From CAMLIZ01 sp036231905 (lineage in GTDB: Bacteria; Pseudomonadota; Gammaproteobacteria; Burkholderiales; Burkholderiaceae_C), in the NCBI RefSeq assembly GCF_036231905.1, contig NZ_JAZARE010000001.1, forward strand, positions 613,029-677,028: a stretch of 64,000 nt of DNA, in the 5' to 3' direction. Below, in pieces: positions 26,498 through 36,842 of the stretch (its first letter is position 1; each line of letters starts with the position of its first letter). The notes beneath the pieces are model-generated. The model saw only the letters and a program-made list of their open reading frames with translations, was not told where the DNA came from and did not search any database. Both the position numbers and the translations under genes were made by a program.

Positions 26498-28044
26498 ACC
26501 ACAACCTGTTTGCCGCCCTGCGCGCCGGCTTTCCCGCCGACCTGGACACCATTGCCATCGAAACCGCGGACGGCCCCGACGCACCGCACCGCTACACCTG
26601 GCGCGACCTGGAGCGCGGCACCGCGATGATCGCCAACCTGCTGGCATCGCTGGATCTGCCACCCGGCGCGCGCGTTGCGGTACAGACCGAGAAATCGGTG
26701 GAGGCGCTGATGCTGTACCTGGCCGTGCTGCGCGCCGGCTTCGTCTACCTGCCGCTGAACACCGCCTACCAGTCGGCCGAGATCGAGTACTTCATCGGTG
26801 ACGCCGAACCGGCGGTGGTGGTGTGTTCCGGCAAGGCCTTCGGCTGGGTGAGCAAGATCGCCTTCAAGGCCGGCACGCAGTACGTCTTCAGCCTGAACGA
26901 CGACCGCAGCGGCAGCCTGCTCGAACGCGCGGCACACCACAGCGACCAGCACCAGCCCGCCGAACGCGGCCCCGAGGAGCTGGCCGCCATCCTCTACACC
27001 AGCGGCACCACCGGGCGCAGCAAGGGCGCGATGCTCAGCCACGGCAACATGCTGAGCAACGCGCGCACGCTGAAGGACTTCTGGGGCTGGCGAACCCCCG
27101 AGCAAGGCGGCGACGTGCTGGTCCATGCGTTGCCGATCTTCCATGTGCACGGCCTGTTCGTCGCGTGCCACGGCGCCTTGCTCAACGGCAGCAAGATGAT
27201 CTGGTTCTCGAAGTTCGAGCCGCGCGCGGTGATCGCGAGCTTCAAGCAAGCCACCGTGTTCATGGGTGTGCCCACCCTGTACGTGCGCATGCTGGCCGAG
27301 GACAGCCTCACGCGACAGGCCTGCAGCAGCATGCGGCTGTTCCTGTCCGGCTCGGCGCCCATGCTGGTGGACACCTTCGATGCCTGGCGCCAGCGCACCG
27401 GCCACACGATCGTGGAACGCTACGGCATGAGCGAGACCATCATGCTCACCTCCAACCCCTACCTCGCCGGCCCGCAGGCGCGCAAGGGCGGCACGGTGGG
27501 GCCCGCCCTGCCGGGCGTGCAGGTGCGGGTGCAGGACGACGAGGGCCAGCCCTGCCCCGCGGGCGAGATCGGCCATATCCAGGTGAAAGGCCCCAACGTG
27601 TTCGCCGGCTACTGGCGCATGCCGGAGAAGACACGCGAGGAGTTCACCGCCGACGGCTGGTTCAAGACCGGCGACGTGGGCCGCTTTGACAGCGACGGCT
27701 ACCTCACCATCGTCGGCCGCAGCAAGGACCTGATCATCAGCGGCGGCTACAACGTCTACCCCGCGGAGATCGAGTCGGTGATCAACGAACTGCCGGGCGT
27801 GGCGGAATCCGCCGTGGTCGGCGTGCCGCACCCCGACTTCGGCGAGGCGGTGGTGGCGGTGGTGGTGCCCCAGGCCGGCGCCACCGTGCAGGCCGACGAA
27901 GTGGTGGCCGCGCTCAAGGGCCGCATCGCCAACTTCAAGGTGCCCAAGCGCGTGTTCATCGCGCCGGAGCTGCCGCGCAACACCATGGGCAAGGTGCAGA
28001 AGAAGCTGCTGCGGGAGCAGCACCAGGGGCTGTTCGACGCCTGA
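26494..28044 (+). CDS. matB: Malonyl-CoA synthetase
   Basis: 516 aa AMP-forming acyl-CoA ligase. It has the P-loop LYTSGTTGRSKGAMLSHGNM, LPIFHVHGLFVACHGALLNG, the AMP motif ERYGMSETIMLTSNPY, KTGDVGRFDSDGYL and C-terminal RNTMGKVQKKLLRE with the catalytic Lys. Length and motif variants match MatB rather than long-chain ligases. It forms malonyl-CoA from malonate, CoA and ATP, which MatA then decarboxylates. Last gene of the operon; it converges with pcaG. Confidence 0.92.
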   Translation: MNHNLFAALRAGFPADLDTIAIETADGPDAPHRYTWRDLERGTAMIANLLASLDLPPGARVAVQTEKSVEALMLYLAVLRAGFVYLPLNTAYQSAEIEYFIGDAEPAVVVCSGKAFGWVSKIAFKAGTQYVFSLNDDRSGSLLERAAHHSDQHQPAERGPEELAAILYTSGTTGRSKGAMLSHGNMLSNARTLKDFWGWRTPEQGGDVLVHALPIFHVHGLFVACHGALLNGSKMIWFSKFEPRAVIASFKQATVFMGVPTLYVRMLAEDSLTRQACSSMRLFLSGSAPMLVDTFDAWRQRTGHTIVERYGMSETIMLTSNPYLAGPQARKGGTVGPALPGVQVRVQDDEGQPCPAGEIGHIQVKGPNVFAGYWRMPEKTREEFTADGWFKTGDVGRFDSDGYLTIVGRSKDLIISGGYNVYPAEIESVINELPGVAESAVVGVPHPDFGEAVVAVVVPQAGATVQADEVVAALKGRIANFKVPKRVFIAPELPRNTMGKVQKKLLREQHQGLFDA

Positions 28045-28050
28045 GGCGCA

Positions 28051-28683
28051 TCACACCTCGAAAAACACCGTCTCCTTCGCCATGTCGTGGTGCTGCACCA
28101 CGATGTCGAAGCGGTAGACGGTTTCTGCGCCGCGCTGCTGCCGCTGCGCGATCAGTGTCTTGCGGCGCACCTCCCACTCGATGCTGCCCAGCACCGGGTC
28201 CTCGGCATTCGCCTGCGCTTCGTCGCTGAAATACAGCCGCGTGTTCAGGCCCAGGTTGATGCCGCGCGCCACGATCCACAGGTTGATGTGCGGGGCCTGC
28301 AGGCTGCCGCTGCGGCCGGCCACGCGGCCGGGCTTGATGGTGTCGAAGCGGTACAGCCCGGTATCGAAATCGGCGCCGCTGCGGCCCCAGCCGCGGAACG
28401 TGTCATCCAGCGCCTTGCCCGTCTGCGGGTCAGCCGGATGGGCGTAGCGGCCGGCGGCGTTGGCCTGCCAGATCTCGATCAGCACGTCGCGCATCGGCGT
28501 GCCGCTGCCGTCGAACACCTGCCCTTCGATCGTGATGCGCTCGCCCACCGTGCCGGGCCGGGCCAGCACGTGGCCGAAGTTGTTGTCGAAGATCTCGAAG
28601 CCCGCCTGTTGCGGCGCCAGGCCGATGTGCACATAGGGCCCGCCGGTCTGCGACGCCGTTTCAGGGAGTGAAGCGATGTTCAT
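28051..28683 (-). CDS. pcaG: Protocatechuate 3,4-dioxygenase alpha subunit
   Basis: 210 aa intradiol dioxygenase alpha chain. Core blocks are ITIEGQVFDGSGTPMRDVLI, EIWQANAAGRYAHP, LYRFDTIKPGRV and APHINLWIVARGIN. As usual for PcaG, the iron ligands are not complete. The start ATG overlaps the pcaH stop (ATGA), so the subunits are made in step. It works with PcaH to open the protocatechuate ring to 3-carboxy-cis,cis-muconate. Confidence 0.94.
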   Translation of the reverse strand: MNIASLPETASQTGGPYVHIGLAPQQAGFEIFDNNFGHVLARPGTVGERITIEGQVFDGSGTPMRDVLIEIWQANAAGRYAHPADPQTGKALDDTFRGWGRSGADFDTGLYRFDTIKPGRVAGRSGSLQAPHINLWIVARGINLGLNTRLYFSDEAQANAEDPVLGSIEWEVRRKTLIAQRQQRGAETVYRFDIVVQHHDMAKETVFFEV

Positions 28684-29399
28684 GCGGTGAGCTCGTTCTC
28701 GAACCAGGTCTTGCGGCGGCCGCGCAGCACGATGTCGAAGCGGTAGCAGCGGCTGTCCAGGGCGATGAAGTTCCCCACGTCCTGCAGCGCGATCAGGCCA
28801 CGCACCTGCTGCTCGCTCGGCACGGTCTTCAGGATGGGACAGGTGGCGATCAGCGGGTCGCCCTCGAAATACATCTGGGTGATCAGGCGCTGGGCCCAGC
28901 CATCGCCGCTGATGGAAAAGTGGATGTGCGAGGGCCGCCAGTCGTTGATGCGGTTGCGCCAGGGATAGGGGCCGGGCTTGATGGTGCGGAACACATAGTG
29001 GCCGTCGGCATCGGTCAGCATGCGGCCGCAGCCGCCGAAGTGCGGATCGATGGGCGCGATGTAGCGGTCGTTCTTGTGGCGGTAACGCCCCCCCGCATTC
29101 GCCTGCCACACCTCCACCAGCGCATTGCGCACCGGCGCGCCGAACTGGTCGCGCACGGTGCCGTGCACCACCAGCCGCTCGCCGATCGGCAGGCCGCCGT
29201 CCTGGGCGAAGTTGAGGATGAGGTCGTTGTCCAGTGGGCCCAGCTCGGCCGCGCTGAACACCGGCGCGGTCACTTCCGACAGCGTGTGGCGGATCGAAAT
29301 CAAGGCGTTGCGCGGCGAGCGCAGCACGCTGGTCTTGTAGCCGGGGGTGTACGCGGGCGGATGCAGCGCGGTGTCGCGCTGCGCAAATTCATCGATCAT
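28680..29399 (-). CDS. pcaH: Protocatechuate 3,4-dioxygenase beta subunit
   Basis: 239 aa, iron-binding chain. ATG 29399 (MIDEFAQRDTALHPPAY) follows TAGGAGA; a longer frame exists but is not supported. Iron ligands are visible: Tyr in RYRHKNDRYIAPID, then Tyr in GPYPWRNRINDW and the two His of RPSHIHFS. EVWQANAGGRY is typical of the family. The rest of the beta-ketoadipate pathway is not in the window. Confidence 0.94.
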   Translation of the reverse strand: MIDEFAQRDTALHPPAYTPGYKTSVLRSPRNALISIRHTLSEVTAPVFSAAELGPLDNDLILNFAQDGGLPIGERLVVHGTVRDQFGAPVRNALVEVWQANAGGRYRHKNDRYIAPIDPHFGGCGRMLTDADGHYVFRTIKPGPYPWRNRINDWRPSHIHFSISGDGWAQRLITQMYFEGDPLIATCPILKTVPSEQQVRGLIALQDVGNFIALDSRCYRFDIVLRGRRKTWFENELTA

Positions 29400-29470
29400 G
29401 CGGTCTCCTAGGCGGCCCACTGTAGGCAGCCGCACGGTGCACCGCAATTGAATTCTGGGCCCGCGTTCAA

Positions 29471-30388
29471 TCAGCTGTGGTTATGCGCCCGCAAGGGTGC
29501 CAGCAGCGCCTGCAGGGCGGGCGCCGGTGGGCTGTCGACGCGCAGCAGCAGGCCGATCGGCTCTTCGCTGCCGCTGGTGTCCAAGGCCAGCGCCTGCAGT
29601 CGGCCGGCGTCGATGCCCGACAGCACGGCGCAGCGGGGCGCGATCCAGATCGCCGCCTGCTCTTCCACCAGCGTAAGCGCGAGCGACACCGACAAGGTTT
29701 CCACCACCCCCGTCGCGGGCACGGCCGCATGCCGCGCGAGCACCCGGTCGGCTGCCACCCGGATCAGGGTGTCGGGCAGCGGCAGCACCCAGGGCCAGCG
29801 TCCCCACTGCGCTGCCCCACCGGCGCGCCGGCGCAGCAGCGGATGCCCGGCGCGCACCACCGCCCGCAGCGGCTCGGCGCGCAGCAGCTCGAAGCTCAAC
29901 CCCACCAGCGCCGGCGGGTCGGCCAGGCGGCCGAGCACCGCGTCCAGCGCGCCGGCACGCAGCTGCGCCAGCAGCTCCACGTTGCGGCCGGTGTGCACCT
30001 GCAGGCGCAGGCCCGGCTGCCCGGCCCAGGCGGTTTGCAGCAGCGCCGGCAGCAGCGGCGCCACCGTGGGCAGCACACCCAGGCGCAGCGGCGGCGCGGG
30101 GCCTTGCAGCACGCTGTCCACCGCAGTCTGCAGGGACTGCACGCTGGCGCTCGCATGGCGCAGGAACGCCTGGGCGTGCAGCGTGGGTTTGGCACCCGCG
30201 CGGCCACGCTCGAACAGGCTGCACCCCAGCATCTGCTCCAGCTCGGCCAGGGTCTTGGTGACGGCCGGCTGGGAGATGGCCAACTGATCCGCCGCTGCAC
30301 GCAGGCTGCCGCCCTGGGCCACCGCCAGAAAACACTGCAGGTGCCGCAGCCGGATGCGGTTGAGTGCGCTGTCGCGCCGGCTGGCCAC
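29471..30388 (-). CDS. pcaQ: LysR-family regulator, PcaQ-like
   Basis: 305 aa from GTG 30388. The N-terminal helix-turn-helix region is IRLRHLQCFLAVAQGGSLRA, then QLAISQPAVTKTLAELEQ. The effector domain includes LRLGVLPTVAPLLPALLQ and LLAQLRAGALDAVLGRLADP. RLRHLQCFL is the PcaQ/CbbR-subgroup style of start. It lies immediately upstream of pcaHG on the same strand, 71 bp away, and 2 bp after an SDR gene. Its likely target is pcaHG, with carboxymuconate-type co-inducers. Confidence 0.85.
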   Translation of the reverse strand: MASRRDSALNRIRLRHLQCFLAVAQGGSLRAAADQLAISQPAVTKTLAELEQMLGCSLFERGRAGAKPTLHAQAFLRHASASVQSLQTAVDSVLQGPAPPLRLGVLPTVAPLLPALLQTAWAGQPGLRLQVHTGRNVELLAQLRAGALDAVLGRLADPPALVGLSFELLRAEPLRAVVRAGHPLLRRRAGGAAQWGRWPWVLPLPDTLIRVAADRVLARHAAVPATGVVETLSVSLALTLVEEQAAIWIAPRCAVLSGIDAGRLQALALDTSGSEEPIGLLLRVDSPPAPALQALLAPLRAHNHS

Positions 30389-30390
30389 GG

Positions 30391-31179
30391 TCAGCCGCGG
30401 CCCACGTAAGGCATCTTCGTCGCCATCACGGTCATGAACTGCACGTTGGCTTCCAGCGGCAGGTTGGCCATGGTGAGCAGCGCGTCGGCCACGTGGCGCA
30501 CGTCCATCACCGGCTCGGGCCGCACCGAGCCGTCGGCCTGCGGCACGCCCTGGCGCATGCGCACCGTCATGTCGGTCTGGGCGTTGCCGATGTCGAGCTG
30601 GCCCACCGCGATGTCGAAGTGACGGCCATCCAGCGCCGCGGTCTTGGTGAGGCCGGTCACGCCATGCTTGCTCGCCGTGTACGCCACCGAATGGGGGCGC
30701 GGCGCGTAGGCGGAGATGGAGCCGTTGTTGACGATGCGCCCGCCGCGCGGCGACTGCTGCTTCATCAGCCGGAAGGCCTGCTGGGTGCAGAGGAAGGCGC
30801 CGGTGAGGTTGGTGTCCAGCACCTGGCGCCAGGTGTCGTAGGGCAGCTCTTCCAGCGGCACGGCGGGCGCGCCGCTGCCCGCGTTGTTGAACAGCAGGTC
30901 GAGCCGGCCGAAACGCTGCTGCAGCGTGGCGAACAGCGCGGCCACCGAAGCGGGGTCGGTCACGTCGGTGGGCACCGCCAGCGCGCGCTCGGCGATGTCG
31001 CCGAAGGGGTCGCCGGCGCTCGCGATGGCGGCCTGCAGCGTGTCCAGCCGGCGCCCGCTGTAGACCACGCGCCAGCCATTGATCAGCAGGGCGTTGGCGC
31101 AGGCGCGGCCGATGCCGCTGCCGGCGCCGGTGACGAGGGCGACGCGATTGTGGGGAGGGTGGGCAGGCGATGCATTCAT
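30391..31179 (-). CDS. Short-chain dehydrogenase/reductase
   Basis: 262 aa classical SDR. Cofactor loop TGAGSGIG at the N-terminus, NNAGSG in the middle, catalytic Ser in NNGSISAYAP and YTASK. GRR after the second beta strand hints at NADP(H) preference. ATG 31179 gives the normal length; the open frame continues upstream but is not coding. It is cotranscribed with the PcaQ-like regulator (2 bp apart). The substrate is unknown. Confidence 0.9.
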   Translation of the reverse strand: MNASPAHPPHNRVALVTGAGSGIGRACANALLINGWRVVYSGRRLDTLQAAIASAGDPFGDIAERALAVPTDVTDPASVAALFATLQQRFGRLDLLFNNAGSGAPAVPLEELPYDTWRQVLDTNLTGAFLCTQQAFRLMKQQSPRGGRIVNNGSISAYAPRPHSVAYTASKHGVTGLTKTAALDGRHFDIAVGQLDIGNAQTDMTVRMRQGVPQADGSVRPEPVMDVRHVADALLTMANLPLEANVQFMTVMATKMPYVGRG

Positions 31180-31225
31180 GGTGCTGGAGTCTAGGCCGGG
31201 CGCGAGGCTTGCAAGGCCGTCCTCC

Positions 31226-32128
31226 ATGGACACCCGCGACGCACTCGACTGCCTGGTGGTGGGCGCCGGCCCGGCCGGCCTGACCGCCGGCATGTACCTG
31301 CGCCGCTTCCACCGCCTGGTCCTGGTGGTGGACGGCGGCGACGCGCGGGCGCTGCGCATCCCCCGCTCGCACAACGTACCGGGCTTTCCGCAAGGCATTC
31401 CGGGCCCCGAGCTGATCGACCGGCTGCAACAGCAGTACGCCGAGGTCGGCGGCCACATCACCCGAGCACGCGTGAACCAGGTGCTGCGCCGGCCCGAGGA
31501 CGGGCTGTTCCAGGTGCTGGTGGGTGGCGAGACCGTGCTGGCGAAAACGGTGCTGCTGGCCACCGGCGCGCTCGACCACGAACCGCAGATGCCGGGCCTG
31601 GCCGACCTGCGCGAGCGCGGCCTGCTGCGCCAGTGCCCGATCTGCGACGGCTTCGAGTTCACCGGCCGCTGCATCGGCGTGATCGGCGCGGGCGCGCATG
31701 GGGCTCGCGAGAGCCTGTTCATCCGCCACTTCAGCGAGCGCCTCTGGTTCATCGGCACCCACGGACTGGAAGAGGTCGACGGCGTGCTCGCCGCCCGCCT
31801 GCATGAGGCCGGTGTGCGCTGCGTGCAGGGCCGCCCGGTGAGCGCGGACACCACCGACAACGGCCGCGTGCGCCTGTGCATGGACGATGGCAGCGAGCAT
31901 CACTTCGACGTGCTCTATGCGGCCCTGGGCTGCCACCCACGGGCCGAGCTGGGCACCGCGCTGGGCGCGCGGCGCGACCACGGCGGCAACCTGGTGATCG
32001 ACCACCATTGCCGCACCGGCATCGAGGGGTTGTATGCCGCCGGCGACGTGACCGGCGGGCTGGACCAGATCGTGGTGGCCACCGGCCAGGCAGCGATCGC
32101 GGCGACCGCCATCCACAACAGCCTCTGA
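31226..32128 (+). CDS. FAD-dependent oxidoreductase, thioredoxin-reductase-like
   Basis: 300 aa. The FAD site is VVGAGPAGLTAGMYL, a CxxC is in LRQCPICDGFEF, the NAD(P) loop is GVIGAGAHGARES, and the C-terminal FAD motif is GLYAAGDVTGGLDQIVVATG. The layout is that of low-molecular-weight thioredoxin reductase, but CPICD replaces the usual CATCDG, as seen in diverged paralogues. It may be a ferredoxin/flavodoxin reductase or a thiol reductase of unknown partner. Divergent from the SDR. Confidence 0.88.
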   Translation: MDTRDALDCLVVGAGPAGLTAGMYLRRFHRLVLVVDGGDARALRIPRSHNVPGFPQGIPGPELIDRLQQQYAEVGGHITRARVNQVLRRPEDGLFQVLVGGETVLAKTVLLATGALDHEPQMPGLADLRERGLLRQCPICDGFEFTGRCIGVIGAGAHGARESLFIRHFSERLWFIGTHGLEEVDGVLAARLHEAGVRCVQGRPVSADTTDNGRVRLCMDDGSEHHFDVLYAALGCHPRAELGTALGARRDHGGNLVIDHHCRTGIEGLYAAGDVTGGLDQIVVATGQAAIAATAIHNSL

Positions 32129-32157
32129 CCCCGCGTTACACTTCGACCGCTTTGCGA

Positions 32158-32366
32158 CAGGTGCCGCGGCGTCCCTTTGAGGGCGTGCGGTTCAACGGGA
32201 AGCCGGTGCAAGTCCGGCGCTGCCCCCGCAACGGTGAAGCGAGTTCCAGGGCGTTCGCACGATGCCACTGGGTGCCCACTCGGGCACCTGGGAAGGCGCG
32301 GACACCCGATGGCTGAAGCCTCAGGCTGGCCATCGCTCGCGAGCCCGGATACCGGCCTGACGCAAC
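32158..32366 (+). promoter_or_regulatory. Cobalamin (B12) riboswitch
   Basis: The conserved core AAGCCGGTGCAAGTCCGGCG (32200-32219) followed by CTGCCCCCGCAACGG is the B12-box region of AdoCbl riboswitches. The closing segment GAGCCCGGATACCGGCCTGACG (32341-32362) is the 3' partner that always follows. Downstream, a GCATTGC/GCAATGC hairpin (32378-32396) and a CCTGG/CCAGG hairpin probably form part of the expression platform. It stands about 145 bp before btuB and should repress the operon when cobalamin is plentiful. Confidence 0.95.
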
Positions 32367-32509
32367 CCAAGGAACTGGCATTGCGGTGGGCAATGCCTGG
32401 CGCCCCAGGCTCGTTTGCGCCTGCGTGCGCCAGCGCGCACCCACCCTGACGCCGGTTGTGTTTTTGACCCAACCATGGGCCGCACGGGGCGTGCGGCTGG
32501 AGTGAACGC

Positions 32510-34372
32510 GTGACCTTTCCTCGTTCGGCGCTGAGCGCCGCGGCCTGCAGCCTGCTGGGCCTGGTTTCCTTTGCCACCACCGCCTTTGCACAGGCCGGCG
32601 CCAGCGGCACCACCAGCGACACGGTGATCGTCACCGCCACCCGCCAGCCCACGCGCATCGATGCGCAGTTGAGCGACGTGAGCGTCATCACGCGTGAGGA
32701 CATCGAGCGCAGCGCGGGCCGCACCCTGGCCGAGCTGCTGGGCCAGCAGCCGGGGCTGCAGTTCATCGCCAACGGCGGCCTCGGCAAGAGCAGCTCGGTG
32801 TCGATCCGCGGCGCGGAGGTGCGCCACACCCTGCTGCTGATCGACGGCGTGCGCTACGGCTCAGCCACCCTGGGGCAGGCCACCTTCGAGAACATCCCGC
32901 TGGAATCGATCGATCGCATCGAGATCGTGCGCGGCCCGATGAGCAGCCTGTATGGCGCGGACGCCGTGGGCGGCGTGATCCAGGTCTTCACCCGCGAAGG
33001 CAGCGCCGGCCTGCAGCCGAACGCCAGCGTGGGCGTGGGGTCGCACCGCTACAGCTCGGCGGGCGCCGGCATCGCGTTCGGAAGCGGCCCCTGGACCGGC
33101 AACCTGCAGCTGCAGCACCAGCGGACCCGGGGCTTCTCGGCAACCAACGAGCATGTGCCGTTCGGCACCTTCGATCCCGATGACGACGGCTTCCGCCAGA
33201 CCGCGGTGAACCTGTCGGGTGGCTACCGCTTCAATGCGGACTGGCAGCTGAAGGTGCATGCCCTGCGCTCGCAAGGTCGCACGCAGTACGACGACGGCCC
33301 CGGCGCCGATACCCGCGCCGACCTCACCAGCGAAAGCTACGGTGCCGACCTGCAGGGCACGGTGCTCCCCGGCTGGCGCAGCACCGTGCGGCTGGCGCAG
33401 AGCATGGACGCCAGCGACACGCTCGCCAGCGCCAGCCCCTTCACCGAGCTGGGCACCTTCCGCACCACCCAGCAGCAGCTGGCGTGGGAAAACAGCGTGG
33501 CCACACCGCTGGGCTCGCTGCTGGTGCTGGCGGAGCATCTGCGGCAGAAGGTGTCCAAGCCGGGCCAGGACTACGCGGTGACCTCCCGCACCATCGACGC
33601 GTTGGCGCTGGGCGTGAACGGCCGCAGCGGCGCGCACACCTGGCAGGCCAGCGTGCGCCACGACCGCAACAGCCAGTTCGGCAGCGAGAACACCGGCAAC
33701 CTGGCCTACGGCTTCGACATCACGCCGGCCTGGCGCGTGGGCGGCGCGGTCGGCAGCAGCTTTTCCGCACCCAGCTTCAACCAGCTCTATTACCCCGACT
33801 TCGGCGACCCCACCGTGCTGCCCGAGCGCGGCCGCCATCGCGAGCTCAGCCTGCGCTGGCGCGCCGACGAGCACCAGCAGCTCACGCTCACCGCCTACAG
33901 CAACCGGGTGCGCGACTACATCGACGAAGGCTCGCACGTGAACGGCAACATCCCGACCGCTCGCATGGACGGCGCGACCCTGGCCTACGAAGGCCGCATT
34001 GCCGAGTGGACGCTGGCCGGCTCGCTGGACGAGCTGCGGGCGCGCGACGATGCCGGCGAGCCGCTGCGGCGCAAGGCCCGCCATGGCGTGTCGGCCTCGG
34101 CCGATCGCCAGTTCGGCCGCTGGAGCGCCGGCGCGGTGCTCACCGCGCGCAGCAGCCGCCGCGACACCAGCTACGACGACAACTTCAATGCGGTGCCGGT
34201 GACGCTGCCGAAATACGCGCTGCTGGACCTGCGCGCCGAATGGCAGGCCGCGCCCGACTGGACCGTGCAGGCGCGCCTGAACAACGTGGCCAACCGGCAG
34301 TACGAAACCGCCTACGGCTACAACCAGCCCGGCCGCGAGCTCTACCTCACCCTGCGCTGGGCGCCGCGCTGA
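32510..34372 (+). CDS. btuB: TonB-dependent cobalamin receptor BtuB
   Basis: 620 aa outer-membrane receptor with a GTG start behind CTGGAG. A signal peptide ends near TTAFAQA. The TonB box DTVIVTATRQP is followed by the plug (LAELLGQQPGLQFIANGG, VSIRGAEVRHTLLLIDGVRY, GPMSSLYGADAVGGVIQVFT) and a beta barrel ending in the aromatic strand ELYLTLRWAPR. First gene after the B12 riboswitch. It brings cobalamin or cobinamide across the outer membrane for BtuFCD. Confidence 0.95.
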   Translation: MTFPRSALSAAACSLLGLVSFATTAFAQAGASGTTSDTVIVTATRQPTRIDAQLSDVSVITREDIERSAGRTLAELLGQQPGLQFIANGGLGKSSSVSIRGAEVRHTLLLIDGVRYGSATLGQATFENIPLESIDRIEIVRGPMSSLYGADAVGGVIQVFTREGSAGLQPNASVGVGSHRYSSAGAGIAFGSGPWTGNLQLQHQRTRGFSATNEHVPFGTFDPDDDGFRQTAVNLSGGYRFNADWQLKVHALRSQGRTQYDDGPGADTRADLTSESYGADLQGTVLPGWRSTVRLAQSMDASDTLASASPFTELGTFRTTQQQLAWENSVATPLGSLLVLAEHLRQKVSKPGQDYAVTSRTIDALALGVNGRSGAHTWQASVRHDRNSQFGSENTGNLAYGFDITPAWRVGGAVGSSFSAPSFNQLYYPDFGDPTVLPERGRHRELSLRWRADEHQQLTLTAYSNRVRDYIDEGSHVNGNIPTARMDGATLAYEGRIAEWTLAGSLDELRARDDAGEPLRRKARHGVSASADRQFGRWSAGAVLTARSSRRDTSYDDNFNAVPVTLPKYALLDLRAEWQAAPDWTVQARLNNVANRQYETAYGYNQPGRELYLTLRWAPR

Positions 34373-34383
34373 CCGGCCGCACC

Positions 34384-34944
34384 ATGCACGAGCTGATACT
34401 CGGCGGGCAACGCAGCGGCAAGTCGCGGCGCGCCGAAGCGCTGGCGGCGCAGTGGCTCGCGCGCTCGCCGGCGCACGAAGCGGTGCTGATCGCCACCGCG
34501 CTGCCCGCGGACGCGGAGATGCACGAGCGCATCGCACGCCATCGGGCCGACCGGCAGGCCCGTGTGCCGCGCCTGCAGACGGTGGAAGCGCCGCTGGCCC
34601 TGGCCGGCGCGCTGCGTGCCCACACCGCCGCACACCGGCTGCTGGTGGTGGACTGCCTGACGCTGTGGCTGACCAACCTGCTGATGCCGGCAGACGGGCC
34701 GGCTGCGTCCGAAGCACAGGCGCACGCAACGGCCGACGCACTGCTGGCCGCGCTGCAGGCCGCCACCGGCCCGGTGGTGCTGGTGTCCAACGAGATCGGG
34801 CTGGGCATCTCGCCGCTGGGCCGCGAGGTGCGCCACTTCGTCGACGAGCTCGGCCGCCTGCACCAGGCGGTGGCCGCGGCCTGCGAGCGCGTCACACTGA
34901 TGGTGGCCGGCCAGGCGCTGGCCATCAAACCGGCACGGGAGTGA
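34384..34944 (+). CDS. cobU: Adenosylcobinamide kinase / guanylyltransferase
   Basis: 186 aa (CobU/CobP). The P-loop is LILGGQRSGKSRRAE, the guanylylated His region is RIARHRADRQ, and VVDCLTLWLTNLL and VSNEIGLGISPLGREVR are family hallmarks. It phosphorylates adenosylcobinamide and activates it with GTP. Starts 11 bp after btuB. Confidence 0.95.
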   Translation: MHELILGGQRSGKSRRAEALAAQWLARSPAHEAVLIATALPADAEMHERIARHRADRQARVPRLQTVEAPLALAGALRAHTAAHRLLVVDCLTLWLTNLLMPADGPAASEAQAHATADALLAALQAATGPVVLVSNEIGLGISPLGREVRHFVDELGRLHQAVAAACERVTLMVAGQALAIKPARE

Positions 34945-34950
34945 CCCACG

Positions 34951-35816
34951 ATGTTTCCACGACGCCTTGTGCTTGCCGCGCTGCTGTGCAGTGCGCTGGC
35001 ATCCGGTGCCAGGGCCGCCGCCCTCGAGGTGCAGGACGACCGCGGCATCACCGTGCGCCTGGCCGCCCCGCCCCAGCGCGTGGTCACGCTGCTGCCCTCG
35101 CTCACCGAAACCGTGTGCGCGCTGGGCGCCTGCAACCGCCTGGTGGGCACGGACCGCTATTCCAACTGGCCGGCCTCGGTGCAGGCGCTGCCCAAGGCGG
35201 GCGGGCTGGATGACGCGAACGTGGAGCGCATCGTCTCGCTCAAGCCCGACCTGGTGCTCGCCGCGGGCTCCGCGCGCATCATCGGCCGGCTGGAGTCGCT
35301 GGGCATCACCGTGGCCGCGCTCGAAGCCAAGAGCCATGCCGACACCCAGCGCGTCATCCGCGCAGTGGCCACGCTCGTGGGGCAGCCGGGGGCGGATGCC
35401 TTGTGGGCGCGCATCCAGCAGGACACCCAAGCCGCTGCGGCCCGCGTGCCACCGGCGCTGAAGGGCCAGCGTGTGTACATGGAGGTGGACGCCTCGCCCT
35501 ACGCGGCCGGGCCCAGCTCCTTCATCGGCGAGACGCTGCAACGCCTGGGCCTGGGCAACATCGTGGCGCCCGAGCTCGGGCCGTTTCCCAAGCTGAACCC
35601 GGAGTTCGTGGTGCGGGCGCAGCCCGACATCGTGATCGCGTCCACGCGCAACCTCGATGAGATGGCCACGCGCCCCGGGTGGGCCCAGCTCGCCGCCTTG
35701 AAACGCGGCCGGGTCTGCCGCTTCGCGAGCGAGCAGTTCGAGGTGCTCATCCGCCCGGGCCCGCGCCTGGGCGAAGCAGCCCGGCTGCTGGCCGACTGCC
35801 TGGTGCGCTTGCCGCA

Positions 35817-35820
<4 letters not shown>
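34951..35820 (+). CDS. btuF: Cobalamin-type ABC transporter periplasmic binding protein
   Basis: 289 aa with a signal peptide ending near GARAAALE. The BtuF/FepB-type pattern is RVVTLLPSLTETVCALGACN, GTDRYSNWPASV, KPDLVLAAGSARI and later VYMEVDASPYAAGPSSFIGE. It captures corrinoids in the periplasm. The stop overlaps the btuC start (ATGA). Confidence 0.93.

Positions 35821-36838
<1,018 letters not shown>

Positions 36839-36842
<4 letters not shown>

Noticed and set aside
30389..32116. Upstream extension of the LysR frame (total open frame 881 codons).
   Set aside because: The region is coded by an SDR and a flavoprotein in other frames; the LysR homology starts only at GTG 30388.
32366..32509. 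A clear intrinsic terminator in the riboswitch expression platform near the TTTTT run at 32461.
   Set aside because: Hairpins are present, but I could not pair a strong stem directly with the T-run; control by ribosome-site sequestration is equally possible.
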